Origin: Robiginitomaculum sp.
GTDB lineage: Bacteria; Pseudomonadota; Alphaproteobacteria; Caulobacterales; Maricaulaceae
DNA: 64,000 nt
Assembly: GCA_002733805.1 (NCBI GenBank)
Contig: NVXG01000036.1
Coordinates: 1-64,000, forward strand
Reading direction: 5' to 3'
Of this stretch, positions 15,219 to 24,651 are shown piece after piece. The position numbers and the translations under genes are program-made. How positions within the stretch are numbered: the first letter of the stretch is position 1; every line of letters begins with the position of its first letter. The notes under the pieces were generated by a model. That model was not told the origin of the DNA, made no database searches, and saw only the letters and a program-made list of their open reading frames with translations.

Positions 15219-15740
15219 TCAGGCAGCAGCAACCGTTTTGGCAACCAGAGTTTCAGTCAGGTTCTCAAACGCTGCATCGCGCTCAATTTTTTGAACGGCT
15301 GCGACTTCGCGGGCCATCCGGTCAATAGCTGATTCGTACAATTGCCGTTCGGAATAAGATTGTTCCGGTTGATCATCATTGCGGTGCAGATCGCGCACCA
15401 CTTCAGCAATCCAGATCAGATCACCTGAATTGATTTTGGCTTCATATTCCTGGGCGCGGCGGCTCCACATGGTGCGCTTGACCTTTGGCTTGCCTTTTAA
15501 GGTTTCCATGGCGTCTTCCATCACGGCCACTGACGCCAAGGAACGCATACCGGTCGATTTGGCCCGGGCAGTTGGTACCCGCAAGGTCATTTTATCTTGC
15601 GGAAAGTCCACCACGTAAACTTCCATTTCAATGTCGGCGATAGTTTCCACCTCGATGCCGGTCACCCGACCCACCCCATGGGCTGGATAGACAACGTAAT
15701 CTTTGATCTTGAACATTTTTGCGGAAGGTTTTTTAGCCAT
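15219..15740 (-). CDS. carD: CarD-family RNA polymerase-binding transcription regulator
   Basis: A 173-aa CarD/CdnL protein that binds the RNA polymerase beta subunit and stabilises open complexes at rRNA and other promoters. The N-terminal Tudor-like RNA polymerase-interaction domain begins with FKIKDYVVYPAHGVGRV, and the C-terminal helical DNA-binding domain contains KPKVKRTMWSRRAQEYEAKI. MAKKPSA at 15740 is the likely start; an in-frame ATG lies at 15752. It follows fdxA at a distance of 326 bases on the same strand, a common alphaproteobacterial order, and probably has its own promoter in that gap. Confidence 0.93.
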   Translation of the reverse strand: MAKKPSAKMFKIKDYVVYPAHGVGRVTGIEVETIADIEMEVYVVDFPQDKMTLRVPTARAKSTGMRSLASVAVMEDAMETLKGKPKVKRTMWSRRAQEYEAKINSGDLIWIAEVVRDLHRNDDQPEQSYSERQLYESAIDRMAREVAAVQKIERDAAFENLTETLVAKTVAAA

Positions 15741-16066
15741 TTGGGTTCTCATCTATATGGTTTCACACCGGTTCATGGGAGCAACAGGTCAAATAAAACC
15801 TGTGCCAATCCAATGGTCGGCGGAAAAGTTCATTGTTTTTCTGGTTTTACAAGGCGGCTTGCAGTCCAAATTGTCGAAGGGGAAGAATCAAAAAATACTC
15901 GCAAGCTCACTATGGTTTGAAGGCACCATAACACAAATTGAAGCAAAAACAAAGCCGATACTGTCAAAAGGCCGGGCAATAGAACCAAATCTCGGTCTCC
16001 ATCGCCTGTTTACTTCAAAATACAGCAATTCAGCCCATGCGGAACTACAAGCCCGATCAAAGGTCG
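15741..16066. other. Gap between fdxA and carD
   Basis: These 326 bases hold no gene I can support. Open frames here have no ribosome-binding site or family-like motifs. No strong hairpin or repeat is seen. The carD promoter is presumably here. Confidence 0.5.
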
Positions 16067-16408
16067 TTAATCGCCCTCACCGGGTTTTTCTGAAAAGTAT
16101 TTTTCAAACTTGCCGGTTTCATCGATCATATCGTCCGCATCGGCCGGGGCTGGTTTGATGATTGTGATGTTGGGCCAAATATCGGCAAATTTAGTATTGA
16201 TCTCTAACCATTTGCCATCGGGATCGTCTTCGGTATCCGCTTTAATGGCCTCGACCGGACATTCTGGTTCACACACGCCGCAATCGATGCATTCATCTGG
16301 GTGGATGACCAGAAAGTTTTCACCTTCATAAAAACAATCGACCGGGCACACTTCTACGCAATCAGTGTATTTGCAGCGCACACAGGCGTCGGTAACGATA
16401 TAGGTCAT
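16067..16408 (-). CDS. fdxA: Seven-iron ferredoxin FdxA
   Basis: A 113-aa 3Fe-4S/4Fe-4S ferredoxin that carries electrons at low potential in the cytoplasm. The cluster ligands are in [18 protein letters not shown] and [16 protein letters not shown]. The length and the acidic C-terminal extension match the alphaproteobacterial FdxA type. The ATG at 16408 (MTYIVTDAC) is the conserved start; eight upstream in-frame codons are not part of the family. It lies downstream of the TerB-like gene and upstream of carD. Confidence 0.95.
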   Translation of the reverse strand: MTYIVTDACVRCKYTDCVEVCPVDCFYEGENFLVIHPDECIDCGVCEPECPVEAIKADTEDDPDGKWLEINTKFADIWPNITIIKPAPADADDMIDETGKFEKYFSEKPGEGD

Positions 16409-16467
16409 GGGTTTTCTTTGTAACGATCTCAATTGTCGGGCTTGTTAGAGAGGAACTGCCCATCTCG

Positions 16468-16923
16468 TCAAGGTGTATCGCTGCGAGATTGTGCCGCACG
16501 TTTCGCCTCAGCCCGTTCATGGTCGGTTACCGCCAGCAGGGCGGCCACCCGCCGAATGAACGCATCTTCAAACGGGCTTTCCTCGCCATCGGCAAAGGTC
16601 ACGTCCCACAAATGCCCGATCAAACCAATCCGTTCGGCCTTGGGCATGTACTTTTTGATGCTGCGGGTAAAGCTGTAATGATCCACCGCCATCTCGGCCC
16701 GCTCTTCGGCCTGGTCCAGCAGAAGAGCTGCCGCCTCACCCTTCAACTCAAAGCTTTGTTCAATTACATCCAAGATTTTTTCCTGCTCGATATCTGCATA
16801 AATGCCATCGGACAGGGCTGCCTCAACCAGCAGGGCAATAGAGCAAACCCGGGCATCATTCCGATCATTGGCTGGATCGAGTTTGGAGGCTGGCACAAAC
16901 AGGCGGCGCAATCGGTCAAACAT
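16468..16923 (-). CDS. TerB-like protein
   Basis: A 151-aa, mostly helical acidic protein of the TerB/DjlA-N superfamily. The motif VEAALSDGIYADIEQEKI near residue 35 and the second repeat LWDVTFADGEESPFEDAFIRRVA near 110 are the paired acidic metal-binding helices of this fold. TerB proteins are linked to tellurite and envelope stress, and the exact role is unknown. The ATG at 16923 follows AAGGAA. It sits between the Suv3-like helicase and fdxA, where an S4 RNA-binding protein is often found in related genomes. Confidence 0.85.
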   Translation of the reverse strand: MFDRLRRLFVPASKLDPANDRNDARVCSIALLVEAALSDGIYADIEQEKILDVIEQSFELKGEAAALLLDQAEERAEMAVDHYSFTRSIKKYMPKAERIGLIGHLWDVTFADGEESPFEDAFIRRVAALLAVTDHERAEAKRAAQSRSDTP

Positions 16924-16967
16924 CTGCATTTCCTTGGGTTTTGGTTCTTAAAGGTACGGCTCTGGAT

Positions 16968-19604
16968 CTATTTTTTGCCCAGCTTGAGGTCCTGTAATAC
17001 CGCAAATGGGCTGTCGGGATCAATTTTCTTTTCGGGTTTTGGTCCACGCGCCGGTTTTTTGCCCGATTTCGATGTACCTTTATGAGGACCGCGTGAAGCA
17101 GGGTTTGGTTTTTTGGCTTGGCTCGGCTTGGCAGTAATGCTGCGCTGGATCCACGTACAAGCCAGCTCATCAACTTCCCCTTCCGCATCTTTTTCTATTT
17201 TTTCCCGGCGATAACCCAGTGAACCGAGTATCTCTGGCAAATCAGGTTTGGCACATCCCAACAACGCAACCATTTCTAAAGTTGGTTGAAAACTTCCCTT
17301 TTCACCTTTCTGGCGCGCATTACGGATTTCACCACCAATACGTTCCAACACATCCAACCGGATTAGGCGTTTGCCGCATTTTCGCAACCCCACAGCCGAC
17401 AGGGCCGCGGGTGCAATTTCAGCATCGCTCACGAACGAAGTCAGGCCCGGCGGCGCAATATAGGGCGTCTTGCTGCCCTTGGGTCCAAAGGCCAAAATGA
17501 GCGCCAGCAACCGGCTCGGGGCGGGCCGCAAAAGCAGCGGCATGAACAAGGAGAACTCGCCAAAGCGAATTCCGCACTCGCGTAAATCCCCGCGTTGCTC
17601 TTGGGTTACTTCGCGCAATTCCTTGGCAATGCTGCGCCGGTCCATCGCGCCCAAGGCTTCGAGTAATTGAAAACCAATGCCGCGAACGGCTGAGTTCAAC
17701 TGTTTGGCCTCGATTTTGTCGCGCAATAAAAACAACGGGCGCAATCTCTCGTTCAACTCGGTTTGCAACCAAGCGTTCAAACGCGACAAAACCTTTTCGC
17801 GCTCCACCGACAATTCATCCGCATTGGCAATGCCACCCTCGAGCAATTCCAGTGCCGGTTGCAACACATGCACCCCAGCGCATAATTTTGCAAAAGCCAC
17901 TTCGCCACAGACAATTTCGCCCTGATCGTTCAGGGAATAGGTATTGTCTTTTTTCTCTACGAGTTCCTGCATTCGTTTTTTGATCTCCGGGATCAGTACT
18001 TTTTTCGAGGCTTGACGCAATGTGCGCCCGGCCAGTGTTTTGGAGCGGTTTTGTGGCCGAAAAACCAGCCCTTTTAAATGTCCGACCAGTTGCCCGGCAA
18101 TTTCCACCGCACCGTCTGGCTTGAACAGAGCCTCGATTGGCTCGTTCGACCGGGCGATACGTACCAGAACCGCCGTGCGCCTGTCCACAAACTGCTGCAC
18201 CAATTTTTCGTGCAAGGCATCAGACAGGCGAGTTTCCAGATCGCGGCACTGATCGCGCCAATGGGATGGGTCAGCTAACCAGTCGGCCCGGTTGGCACAA
18301 TAACTCCACGAGCGGATGTGCGAAAGGCGGGCCGAGAGCGCATCCACATTGCCTTGCACGCGATCAAGGCGCTGCAATCGCGCCGCAAACCAATCGTCCG
18401 GCAACACCCCATCCCGGTCCAATACATGATCGGCCAACTCGCCCAGAAGACGCAAATGCGGCTCTATCCCGTTTTTGCGAAAATCCGGCAATTGGCAAAC
18501 TTCCCATAATCGCCGAACCTGTGCCGCATCTGGATTTCCCATGGTCCGGTGTCCGGCTAACTCGAGCAAAGCCTCTTCGTCACTGCGGCGGCGAATACGT
18601 CGTAATATGCTCTGATTAGGTTTTTGGGCCAGACCCGCCAATAGCTCATCGACGCTCCCAAACCCAAGGCGCGAATTGCGCCAATACAATTTGGACACCG
18701 CTTGAAACCGGTTTTCTTCAATTTGAGCCACGGTGCTGTCGTCCAAGGGGCGGGCCTGACCCGTTGTGCCGAAACTACCCGGCCTTGTGCCGCGCCCGGC
18801 TCGCCCGACAATCTGTGCTAGCTCGTGCGCAAACAATTCCCGGCGCAATCTGCCATCAAACTTTGCGGTCTCGGCCAAGGCTACATGATCAATATCCATG
18901 TTCAGGCCCAACCCGATGGCGTCAGTGGCAATTAGATAATCCACTTCGCCGGATTGATAGAGTGCAACTTGGGCATTGCGGGTTTGCGGCGAAAGATTGC
19001 CCATCACAATGGCCGCACCGCCACGGGTCCGGCGCAACATCTCGGCCAGCGCGTAAACCTGATCGGCTGAAAACGCCACAATGGCGGTCCGTTTGGGCAG
19101 ACGGTTTAGCTTAATGTGTCCAATATGCGACAGGGGCGAAAACCGCTGGCGCAAATCATGGCAATTGCTGACACCTAACCCTTGCAACAGGTTCTGCATC
19201 CGGCCCGCGCCCATCAGCATGGTTTCATCAGACCCACGCATTTTCAAAATGCGGTCGGTAAAGACGTGGCCCCGTTCCGGATCATCGGCCAATTGCACTT
19301 CATCCACCCCGACAAAACCAAACGGTTGGCCGTTCAAGGAAGGCGGCATGCTCTCCACTGTGCAGGCAAACCAGCACGCGGTTTTGGGTACAATTTTTTC
19401 TTCGCCAGTGACCAAGGCTGCATATTTTTCACCCTTCTCGGCGACAATGCGCTCGTAAACTTCACGGGCCAGCAGACGCAAGGGCAAGCCAATACACCCG
19501 GAGCGCCGTGCCATCATGCGGGTGACCGCCAGCCACGTCTTGCCGGTATTGGTCGGACCCAATGCCGCGACTACTTTGCGATCTGCCGAATGATGCAGGC
19601 TCAT
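16968..19604 (-). CDS. Suv3-like DEAD/DExH RNA helicase
   Basis: An 878-aa ATP-dependent helicase of the alphaproteobacterial family related to mitochondrial Suv3. The Walker A motif GPTNTGKT is at residues 16-23, Walker B reads DEVQ, and motif VI is QIVGRAGRG. Helicase C-terminal and Suv3-type helical regions follow. The C-terminal ~60 residues are a basic Lys/Pro/Gly tail. It is expected to unwind structured RNA for turnover. The ATG at 19604 lies 26 bases after the DUF3108 stop; the open frame upstream of it overlaps that gene and is not coding. Confidence 0.9.
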   Translation of the reverse strand: MSLHHSADRKVVAALGPTNTGKTWLAVTRMMARRSGCIGLPLRLLAREVYERIVAEKGEKYAALVTGEEKIVPKTACWFACTVESMPPSLNGQPFGFVGVDEVQLADDPERGHVFTDRILKMRGSDETMLMGAGRMQNLLQGLGVSNCHDLRQRFSPLSHIGHIKLNRLPKRTAIVAFSADQVYALAEMLRRTRGGAAIVMGNLSPQTRNAQVALYQSGEVDYLIATDAIGLGLNMDIDHVALAETAKFDGRLRRELFAHELAQIVGRAGRGTRPGSFGTTGQARPLDDSTVAQIEENRFQAVSKLYWRNSRLGFGSVDELLAGLAQKPNQSILRRIRRRSDEEALLELAGHRTMGNPDAAQVRRLWEVCQLPDFRKNGIEPHLRLLGELADHVLDRDGVLPDDWFAARLQRLDRVQGNVDALSARLSHIRSWSYCANRADWLADPSHWRDQCRDLETRLSDALHEKLVQQFVDRRTAVLVRIARSNEPIEALFKPDGAVEIAGQLVGHLKGLVFRPQNRSKTLAGRTLRQASKKVLIPEIKKRMQELVEKKDNTYSLNDQGEIVCGEVAFAKLCAGVHVLQPALELLEGGIANADELSVEREKVLSRLNAWLQTELNERLRPLFLLRDKIEAKQLNSAVRGIGFQLLEALGAMDRRSIAKELREVTQEQRGDLRECGIRFGEFSLFMPLLLRPAPSRLLALILAFGPKGSKTPYIAPPGLTSFVSDAEIAPAALSAVGLRKCGKRLIRLDVLERIGGEIRNARQKGEKGSFQPTLEMVALLGCAKPDLPEILGSLGYRREKIEKDAEGEVDELACTWIQRSITAKPSQAKKPNPASRGPHKGTSKSGKKPARGPKPEKKIDPDSPFAVLQDLKLGKK

Positions 19605-19629
19605 CAAACCGTTCCAATGCCCAAATGGA

Positions 19630-20484
19630 TCAGGGTCGGGTTTTGACCTTGATCTCGATTTTTCGGGCATCAACCCGGGCGGTGCCAAAGTCAAGTCTGG
19701 CTTCAAAACGAACCGGGACCCGCAAACCTGATTGCGCCTCGTCGGCCAGCCAGATGGTAACCGGATGTGGATGCGCCAACGCCTCAGCCAGATCATCTGG
19801 GTCAAACCCGGCCACCGGCACGTACCAAGCGTTGCATCGCAAGGCCTGACCCTGATAGGCCCGGGTGCGGATATGCTCCAGCCCCATGGCTTCAAGGCGT
19901 AAATTATAGCGCTGCTTGCCATCAAACACCTTGATGGAACCGGCGCACTGATCGGCTCGCCCAGCCGCACCGCCGCGCAAGGCCAACGCCAAAATGGCAC
20001 TGACTGGATCCAAGGCTTCCAGACGTTGTTCCATCGATGCGATCGGGTCACCCATGCTGCGCAAAGGCGGGTCGGCCCGCACTGTGACTTTTTCCGGGTC
20101 GCGCGCCATCGACAATTGGCGGTTTTTGCGTCCGTCCAATTCTTTGTGCCAATAATCCTGAGTGATCAAAGTGCTTTGCTTAATCTGGCCGCTAGCGCTG
20201 GCCACCACAGAGATTGACTTGAACAAGGCCATCAGTCCCGACGATTTGAAATGGGCCCGGGCCGCATAACTTTCACCGACAAAAGCCGCCGACACCTTGG
20301 CCCGCATCACCGGGATGCCAAACACCCGGCCACTATAGAGGATGTCCAGTGACATTTCCTGACCAAGGTAAATGGGTGCTGTATCCTTCTGAGCCGGGTC
20401 GGTCTGGGCGAAAGCTGCCAAGCCCCCCGACAAATAGGTTGTGACCAACACCAATACACCAAGGCCCAATGGTTTACTTCTCAT
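19630..20484 (-). CDS. DUF3108 domain exported protein
   Basis: A 284-aa precursor with an N-terminal signal or anchor (about residues 5-27, ending AAFAQ). A beta-rich DUF3108 domain follows, with motifs GRVFGIPVMRAKVSA, DGRKNRQLSM and DPVSAILAL. The family is periplasmic and of unknown function, probably lipid- or envelope-related by fold (inference). The ATG at 20484 gives a normal signal peptide. Its stop lies 26 bases before the helicase start, so the two are an operon. The same pairing near rpmB is common in alphaproteobacteria. Confidence 0.85.
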   Translation of the reverse strand: MRSKPLGLGVLVLVTTYLSGGLAAFAQTDPAQKDTAPIYLGQEMSLDILYSGRVFGIPVMRAKVSAAFVGESYAARAHFKSSGLMALFKSISVVASASGQIKQSTLITQDYWHKELDGRKNRQLSMARDPEKVTVRADPPLRSMGDPIASMEQRLEALDPVSAILALALRGGAAGRADQCAGSIKVFDGKQRYNLRLEAMGLEHIRTRAYQGQALRCNAWYVPVAGFDPDDLAEALAHPHPVTIWLADEAQSGLRVPVRFEARLDFGTARVDARKIEIKVKTRP

Positions 20485-20591
20485 TCTTTTTATTCTCACT
20501 GCTTGCGTCTTGCGCGCAAGCTTAAAGGGGCGAATATGGCTGCAAGATGAACAAAGACCTGACAATGAACCCAAAACAAGGCAACAGACGC

Positions 20592-20620
20592 TTGACCTTA
20601 TGCCCTGCTTTAGGTATTTG
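20592..20620 (+). promoter_or_regulatory. Possible sigma-70 promoter of rpmB
   Basis: TTGACC (20592-20597) and TATTTG (20615-20620) are separated by 17 bases, about 100 bases upstream of rpmB. The -35 box is good and the -10 box is weak, so this is a guess from spacing and position. Confidence 0.3.
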
Positions 20621-20721
20621 ACCGCTCCTTACCTTCGAGCCTACGGGTTTGTCGGGGGGCATGGATTTTCGCGAGCCCGCACCATCCATGCTGAAACGAA
20701 GATAGAATAAAGAGAATTTCG

Positions 20722-21018
20722 ATGTCCCGTCGCTGTGAATTTACTGGTACCGGTGTTATGTCCGGCAATAATGTCAGTCACTCCAAACGCCGCACCCGCC
20801 GCAAATTTCGTCCAAATTTGTGCAATGTCACATTGATCTCGGATAGTCTGGAACAATCTTTCAAGTTTCGGATTACTGCAGCGGCCTTACGCTCGGTCGA
20901 TCACAATGGTGGTCTAGACGGTTTTTTGGCCAAATGCGCTGACGAAGGCCTGTCGCCAAATGCATTGAAGATCAAAAAATCTATTCGCAAAAAACAAAAA
21001 GAAGCTGCTGCGGCCTAA
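20722..21018 (+). CDS. rpmB: 50S ribosomal protein L28
   Basis: A 98-aa bL28 subunit of the large ribosomal subunit. It begins [20 protein letters not shown], followed by [12 protein letters not shown], the standard L28 signature, and has a C-terminal extension ending in Lys and Ala residues that is typical of alphaproteobacteria. The ATG at 20722 follows AGAGAATTTCG. It is monocistronic, with an intrinsic terminator just downstream. Confidence 0.97.
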   Translation: MSRRCEFTGTGVMSGNNVSHSKRRTRRKFRPNLCNVTLISDSLEQSFKFRITAAALRSVDHNGGLDGFLAKCADEGLSPNALKIKKSIRKKQKEAAAA

Positions 21019-21046
21019 AGGCCCAATTGCTTTTGATCTGATAAGA

Positions 21047-21075
21047 GGTGGCTCCCGCAAAGAGCCGCCTTTTTT
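21047..21075 (+). terminator. Intrinsic terminator of rpmB
   Basis: The 8-bp stem GGTGGCTC (21047-21054) and GAGCCGCC (21062-21069) contains one wobble and has a 7-nt loop. Six T residues follow (21070-21075). Confidence 0.9.
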
Positions 21076-21129
21076 ATTGCATACTCTTTCGTTATGTTCG
21101 CACACGAAATGACGAAGGACCGTAAAGCG

Positions 21130-22812
21130 ATGAAATACCAAATCACCCTTATCTCTGCCTTGATTCTATTTGTCGGCTTAAGCGCGTGCACCCCCAAGCA
21201 GCAAATTGACCGAATCATAACCGGCGGAATTATTCATTCAGGCGTCGAGGACGCGCCCTTAGCCGAGGCCATTGTGGTCGATCAGGGACGCATCCTCTAT
21301 GTTGGCGATGCCAAGGGAGCCAAACACTTTAGTGCTACGACCGTTACCGACCTTAAAGGGGCGCACCTGTTCCCCGGTTTTACGGATGCTCATGCCCATT
21401 TGTTTGGGATCGGTGAACGCGAAATTTCGTTAAATTTGGAAAATACCAAATCACTGGCCGACCTGCTGGACGCGGTAAAACAAAAAGTCACCACCCAAAA
21501 AACCGGCACCATCATGGGCCGTGGCTGGATCGAAACCCACTGGCCGGAAGGACGCTTTCTCAATCGCTTTGACCTTGAAGCCGTAGCGCCGGGACGCATT
21601 GTCCTGTTAACTCGGGCCGATGGGCACGCATTGGTTGCCAGCACACCCGCATTGGAAGCCGTTGGGATCAATGCGGACAGCATCGACCCGGCAGGCGGGC
21701 GGATTGAACGTGACGGCGAAGGCGCGCCGTCTGGCATGCTGGTTGATAATGCCATGGCGCTAGTTATCCCGCTGATCGATAATCTGGCTGGTCAGGACCG
21801 ACGGCCCATTTTGGCCGCAGGCGCTGACGTCATGGCGGCCTACGGTTGGACTGGCATGCACAATATGTCGGTTGGTCGGGATGATGTCCTATTGCTGGAA
21901 GACATGGCCAAAAAGGGAAACCTGCCGATTCGGGTCTATAATGGCCTCAACAGGGAAGCCGTGGATTTATTGCAAGATGGGCTACGCTTTGCCGGGGACC
22001 ATCGCGTCATCACCCGGGCCATCAAATTGTATATGGACGGGGCATTGGGATCACGCGGCGCGGCCCTGCTCGCACCGTATTCTGATGACCCAGAACAGTC
22101 CGGCTTGATGCTGAGCACCAAAGAGCTAACAATTCCCATTCTGTCCGAAGCCTTACGCCGAGGTTGGCAATTGCAAATCCATGCGATTGGCGATCGTGGA
22201 AATCGTGAAACGCTGGACTGGATGGAACAGACCATGGCTGAAATACCAGCCGATCAACGCAAAATTGCCGACCCCCGCTGGCGCATCGAGCACGCCCAAA
22301 TGCTTGATCCATCCGACATTGCCCGGTTTGCCGAACTGGGTGTGATCCCGTCCATGCAACCCTCCCATGCAATTGGCGATCTGTATTTTGCCAAAGACCG
22401 AGTGGGGGCGGACCGACTAGAAGGCGCCTATGCTTGGCAATCGCTGATTGATGCCGGGTCGATCATTCCCGGCGGATCAGACGCACCGGTCGAGCGCGGT
22501 GATCCACGAATTGAATTTTATGCAGCCATTTCGCGGGCGGCCCTGAACGGGTTTACGGACGAACACTGGCACGAGGAAGAAGCGGTTTCCCGGGAGGATG
22601 CCTTGAAAATGTTCACCTTGTGGCCAGCTTTTGCTTCGTTTCGCGAAGACGAGCTGGGTACAATCGAAGTGGGCAAGCGGGCTGATTTTACCGTGTTTGA
22701 TCTCGATCTGATGACGGTAGAGCCCAAGGAAATTTTAACCGCAAAAGTGCTATGGACCATTGTGGACGGAATAGATGCCTATTCTGCCAAAACACAAGAA
22801 ACATCCGAATGA
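21130..22812 (+). CDS. Amidohydrolase family 3 lipoprotein (YtcJ-like)
   Basis: A 560-aa metal-dependent hydrolase. It starts with a lipoprotein signal, hydrophobic core and lipobox LSAC (Cys about residue 20), so it is probably attached to a membrane facing the periplasm. The metal-binding HxH is in FTDAHAHLFG. Further family motifs are KLYMDGALGSRGAALL, QLQIHAIGDRGN, RIEHAQML and GGSDAPVE. The family hydrolyses amides or carbamates and the substrate is unknown. The ATG at 21130 is chosen for the signal peptide; ATGs at 21094 and 21109 add a charged leader. Its stop overlaps the next gene by four bases. Confidence 0.88.
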   Translation: MKYQITLISALILFVGLSACTPKQQIDRIITGGIIHSGVEDAPLAEAIVVDQGRILYVGDAKGAKHFSATTVTDLKGAHLFPGFTDAHAHLFGIGEREISLNLENTKSLADLLDAVKQKVTTQKTGTIMGRGWIETHWPEGRFLNRFDLEAVAPGRIVLLTRADGHALVASTPALEAVGINADSIDPAGGRIERDGEGAPSGMLVDNAMALVIPLIDNLAGQDRRPILAAGADVMAAYGWTGMHNMSVGRDDVLLLEDMAKKGNLPIRVYNGLNREAVDLLQDGLRFAGDHRVITRAIKLYMDGALGSRGAALLAPYSDDPEQSGLMLSTKELTIPILSEALRRGWQLQIHAIGDRGNRETLDWMEQTMAEIPADQRKIADPRWRIEHAQMLDPSDIARFAELGVIPSMQPSHAIGDLYFAKDRVGADRLEGAYAWQSLIDAGSIIPGGSDAPVERGDPRIEFYAAISRAALNGFTDEHWHEEEAVSREDALKMFTLWPAFASFREDELGTIEVGKRADFTVFDLDLMTVEPKEILTAKVLWTIVDGIDAYSAKTQETSE

Positions 22813-23378
22813 AACAGAAACTGTTGGAAATGGCTCGGGGAAAGAACGCTTTGCGCGCTCTAGCCGGGATATCTTTTATTGAGAGCTCGGTGTTTCCGAT
22901 CCCGCCTGATGTCATGCTGATCCCGATGGTGTTGGCCAAGCCGGAGCGCGCTTGGCATATTGCGGCGGTTTGCACGATTGCCTCGGTGCTTGGTGGATTA
23001 CTGGGTTATGCCATTGGCTGGTTTGCGTGGGACAGTATCGGCCAGCCGATTTTAGAAATGTATGGCAAGGAAGATGCGTATGCCGCATTCAAGGACTGGT
23101 TTGACCAATGGGGGTTTTGGGCCGCCTTGGGCGCTGGGTTTACCCCGTTTCCCTATAAAGTAATCACCATTACCTCCGGCGCAGTACAGCTCAATTTCGC
23201 AGTGTTTTTGGTCGCCAGTATCTTATCACGCGGCGGTCGTTTCTTCCTTGTGGCGGCAGTAATCCGCTTTGCTGGCGATAAAGCCCGGGCCAGAATTGAA
23301 CAACATTTCGGCCTGATCACCTTTGGGCTGTTTGCCATGTTACTTGCGGTTTTTGCCGCCATCAAATTCCTTCACTAG
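22809..23378 (+). CDS. YqaA/DedA-family (SNARE-associated) membrane protein
   Basis: A 189-aa integral membrane protein with about four to five hydrophobic segments. The family motif is visible as SFIESSVFPIPPDVMLIPM near residue 25 and GFTPFPYKVITITSGAVQL near 110. DedA/VTT proteins flip or transport polar lipids, including undecaprenyl phosphate in some members (family knowledge). The start ATGA overlaps the amidohydrolase stop, indicating translational coupling. Confidence 0.87.
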   Translation: MKQKLLEMARGKNALRALAGISFIESSVFPIPPDVMLIPMVLAKPERAWHIAAVCTIASVLGGLLGYAIGWFAWDSIGQPILEMYGKEDAYAAFKDWFDQWGFWAALGAGFTPFPYKVITITSGAVQLNFAVFLVASILSRGGRFFLVAAVIRFAGDKARARIEQHFGLITFGLFAMLLAVFAAIKFLH

Positions 23379-23467
23379 GGCTTGCACAATAAAGCAGGAC
23401 CCCCAGGGTCAAAAAGTCGCGTGACCAACATATTGGCAAAACGAACAAGAACGGGCAGTGTGCCCCC

Positions 23468-23986
23468 ATGAAATTGGAAATAGAATCTTTACGCAATCAT
23501 TGGGCGCTGCTGGCTGCTATGTTCAGTAGTTTGATGTTAGCAGCGGCTCACGGCTTTGAGCACTTCGGCGGCATGGCCCCGTGCGAGCTGTGTTTACGCC
23601 AACGCGAAGTCTATTGGGTTGCCTTGGCCTTGGGGCTTGGCCTGACTTTGGCAGGAAAATTTGGTTTCACAAAGCGTGGCGCTTTGGCTCTGTTGGGCTT
23701 GGTCTTTTTGACCGGCGGTTTGATCGCCGGGTATCATGCCGGAGTCGAGTGGAAATTCTGGCCGGGACCGGCTTCGTGTACCGGTAATTTAGAAGGCTTG
23801 AGCAATTTGGGCGGCGATTTGCTGGCTGGGCTGGATCAACCGGGCGAAATGCCTAAATGCGATCAAATCCCTTGGTCGATGCTGGGTATTTCTATGGCGG
23901 GCTGGAATGCGTTGCTTTCCATGGGGTTGGCAATGATCAGTTTCAAACTGGCCATGCCCACTCCAAAAGAACAGGTGACCTTATGA
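23468..23986 (+). CDS. dsbB: Disulfide bond formation protein B (DsbB family)
   Basis: A 172-aa four-helix inner-membrane protein that passes electrons from DsbA to quinone. The quinone-side pair Cys39-Cys42 is in CELC. The second periplasmic pair is Cys104 (ASCTG) and Cys131 (KCDQIPW), the expected arrangement. Arg44 follows the CxxC as in DsbB (CLRQRE). The start is ATG at 23468. It overlaps coq7 by four bases, so a quinone-using enzyme and a quinone-making enzyme are coupled. Confidence 0.88.
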   Translation: MKLEIESLRNHWALLAAMFSSLMLAAAHGFEHFGGMAPCELCLRQREVYWVALALGLGLTLAGKFGFTKRGALALLGLVFLTGGLIAGYHAGVEWKFWPGPASCTGNLEGLSNLGGDLLAGLDQPGEMPKCDQIPWSMLGISMAGWNALLSMGLAMISFKLAMPTPKEQVTL

Positions 23987-24564
23987 CCCGGCAGCAAACG
24001 ACCCGCAAACCAAAACCGGTCACGCCCGGTCCGGGTAATGCCAAGCGCATTGCCCAGATGTTGCGGGTGGATCATGCCGGAGAAACCGCTGCGGTCGGGA
24101 TCTATCGTGGCCAGCAAGCGGTGTTTGGTGGGTTGGCGCACAAACAGGAACTGGCCGATCAGTTTGCCGAAATGGAAGCGGAAGAGCAGATACATCTGGC
24201 CGCGTTTCATCAGCAATTACAAAACCGAAACGAACGACCAACCGCGATGATCGGCCTGTGGCAAGGCATGAGTTACGCCTTGGGTGTCGGCACAGCCCTG
24301 CTGGGTGAGCGGGCGGCCCATGCCTGTACCGAAGCGGTAGAAGACGTCATTGAACAACATTACCAGCATCAGATCGACGAGCTGGAACAAATAGATCAAG
24401 AACCAGAATTGCGCGAAATGTTTACAAAATTCCGCGAAGACGAACTGGAACACCGCGACACAGCATTGGCCAATGGTGCCAAAGACGCACTGGGGTATCC
24501 GATCCTCTCTTCGGTTATTCGGGCCGGATGCAAGTTGGCGATCCGCATTTCGACCCGGATCTGA
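23983..24564 (+). CDS. coq7: Demethoxyubiquinone hydroxylase
   Basis: A 193-aa diiron hydroxylase that adds the last ring hydroxyl in ubiquinone synthesis. Diiron ligands are seen in RVDHAGETAAVGIYRGQ, MEAEEQIHL, ACTEAVEDVIEQHY and FREDELEHRD. The length fits the alphaproteobacterial Coq7 rather than UbiF. The ATG at 23983 overlaps the dsbB stop (ATGA). The enzyme is expected to sit at the inner face of the membrane. Confidence 0.94.
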   Translation: MTRQQTTRKPKPVTPGPGNAKRIAQMLRVDHAGETAAVGIYRGQQAVFGGLAHKQELADQFAEMEAEEQIHLAAFHQQLQNRNERPTAMIGLWQGMSYALGVGTALLGERAAHACTEAVEDVIEQHYQHQIDELEQIDQEPELREMFTKFREDELEHRDTALANGAKDALGYPILSSVIRAGCKLAIRISTRI

Positions 24565-24651
24565 AAAGTTCAGACTGACACTGGTAGTCAGCCGCCCCGC
24601 GCCCCATATTAGGCGTAACGTGGTATGGACCCAAGCCTCAGGAGAACAGGC

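Noticed and set aside
15703-16158. 151-aa plus-strand open frame between carD and fdxA
   Set aside because: It overlaps the 5' end of carD and the 3' end of fdxA on the other strand, has no ribosome-binding site, and its sequence has no family-like motif.
19605-20051. N-terminal extension of the helicase frame
   Set aside because: It lies inside the DUF3108 gene in another frame and is not part of the helicase family; the ATG at 19604 is the family start.
23398-23410. GACCC-CCA-GGGTC hairpin after the YqaA-like gene as a terminator
   Set aside because: The stem is only 5 bp and is followed by A residues, not T, on the coding strand.
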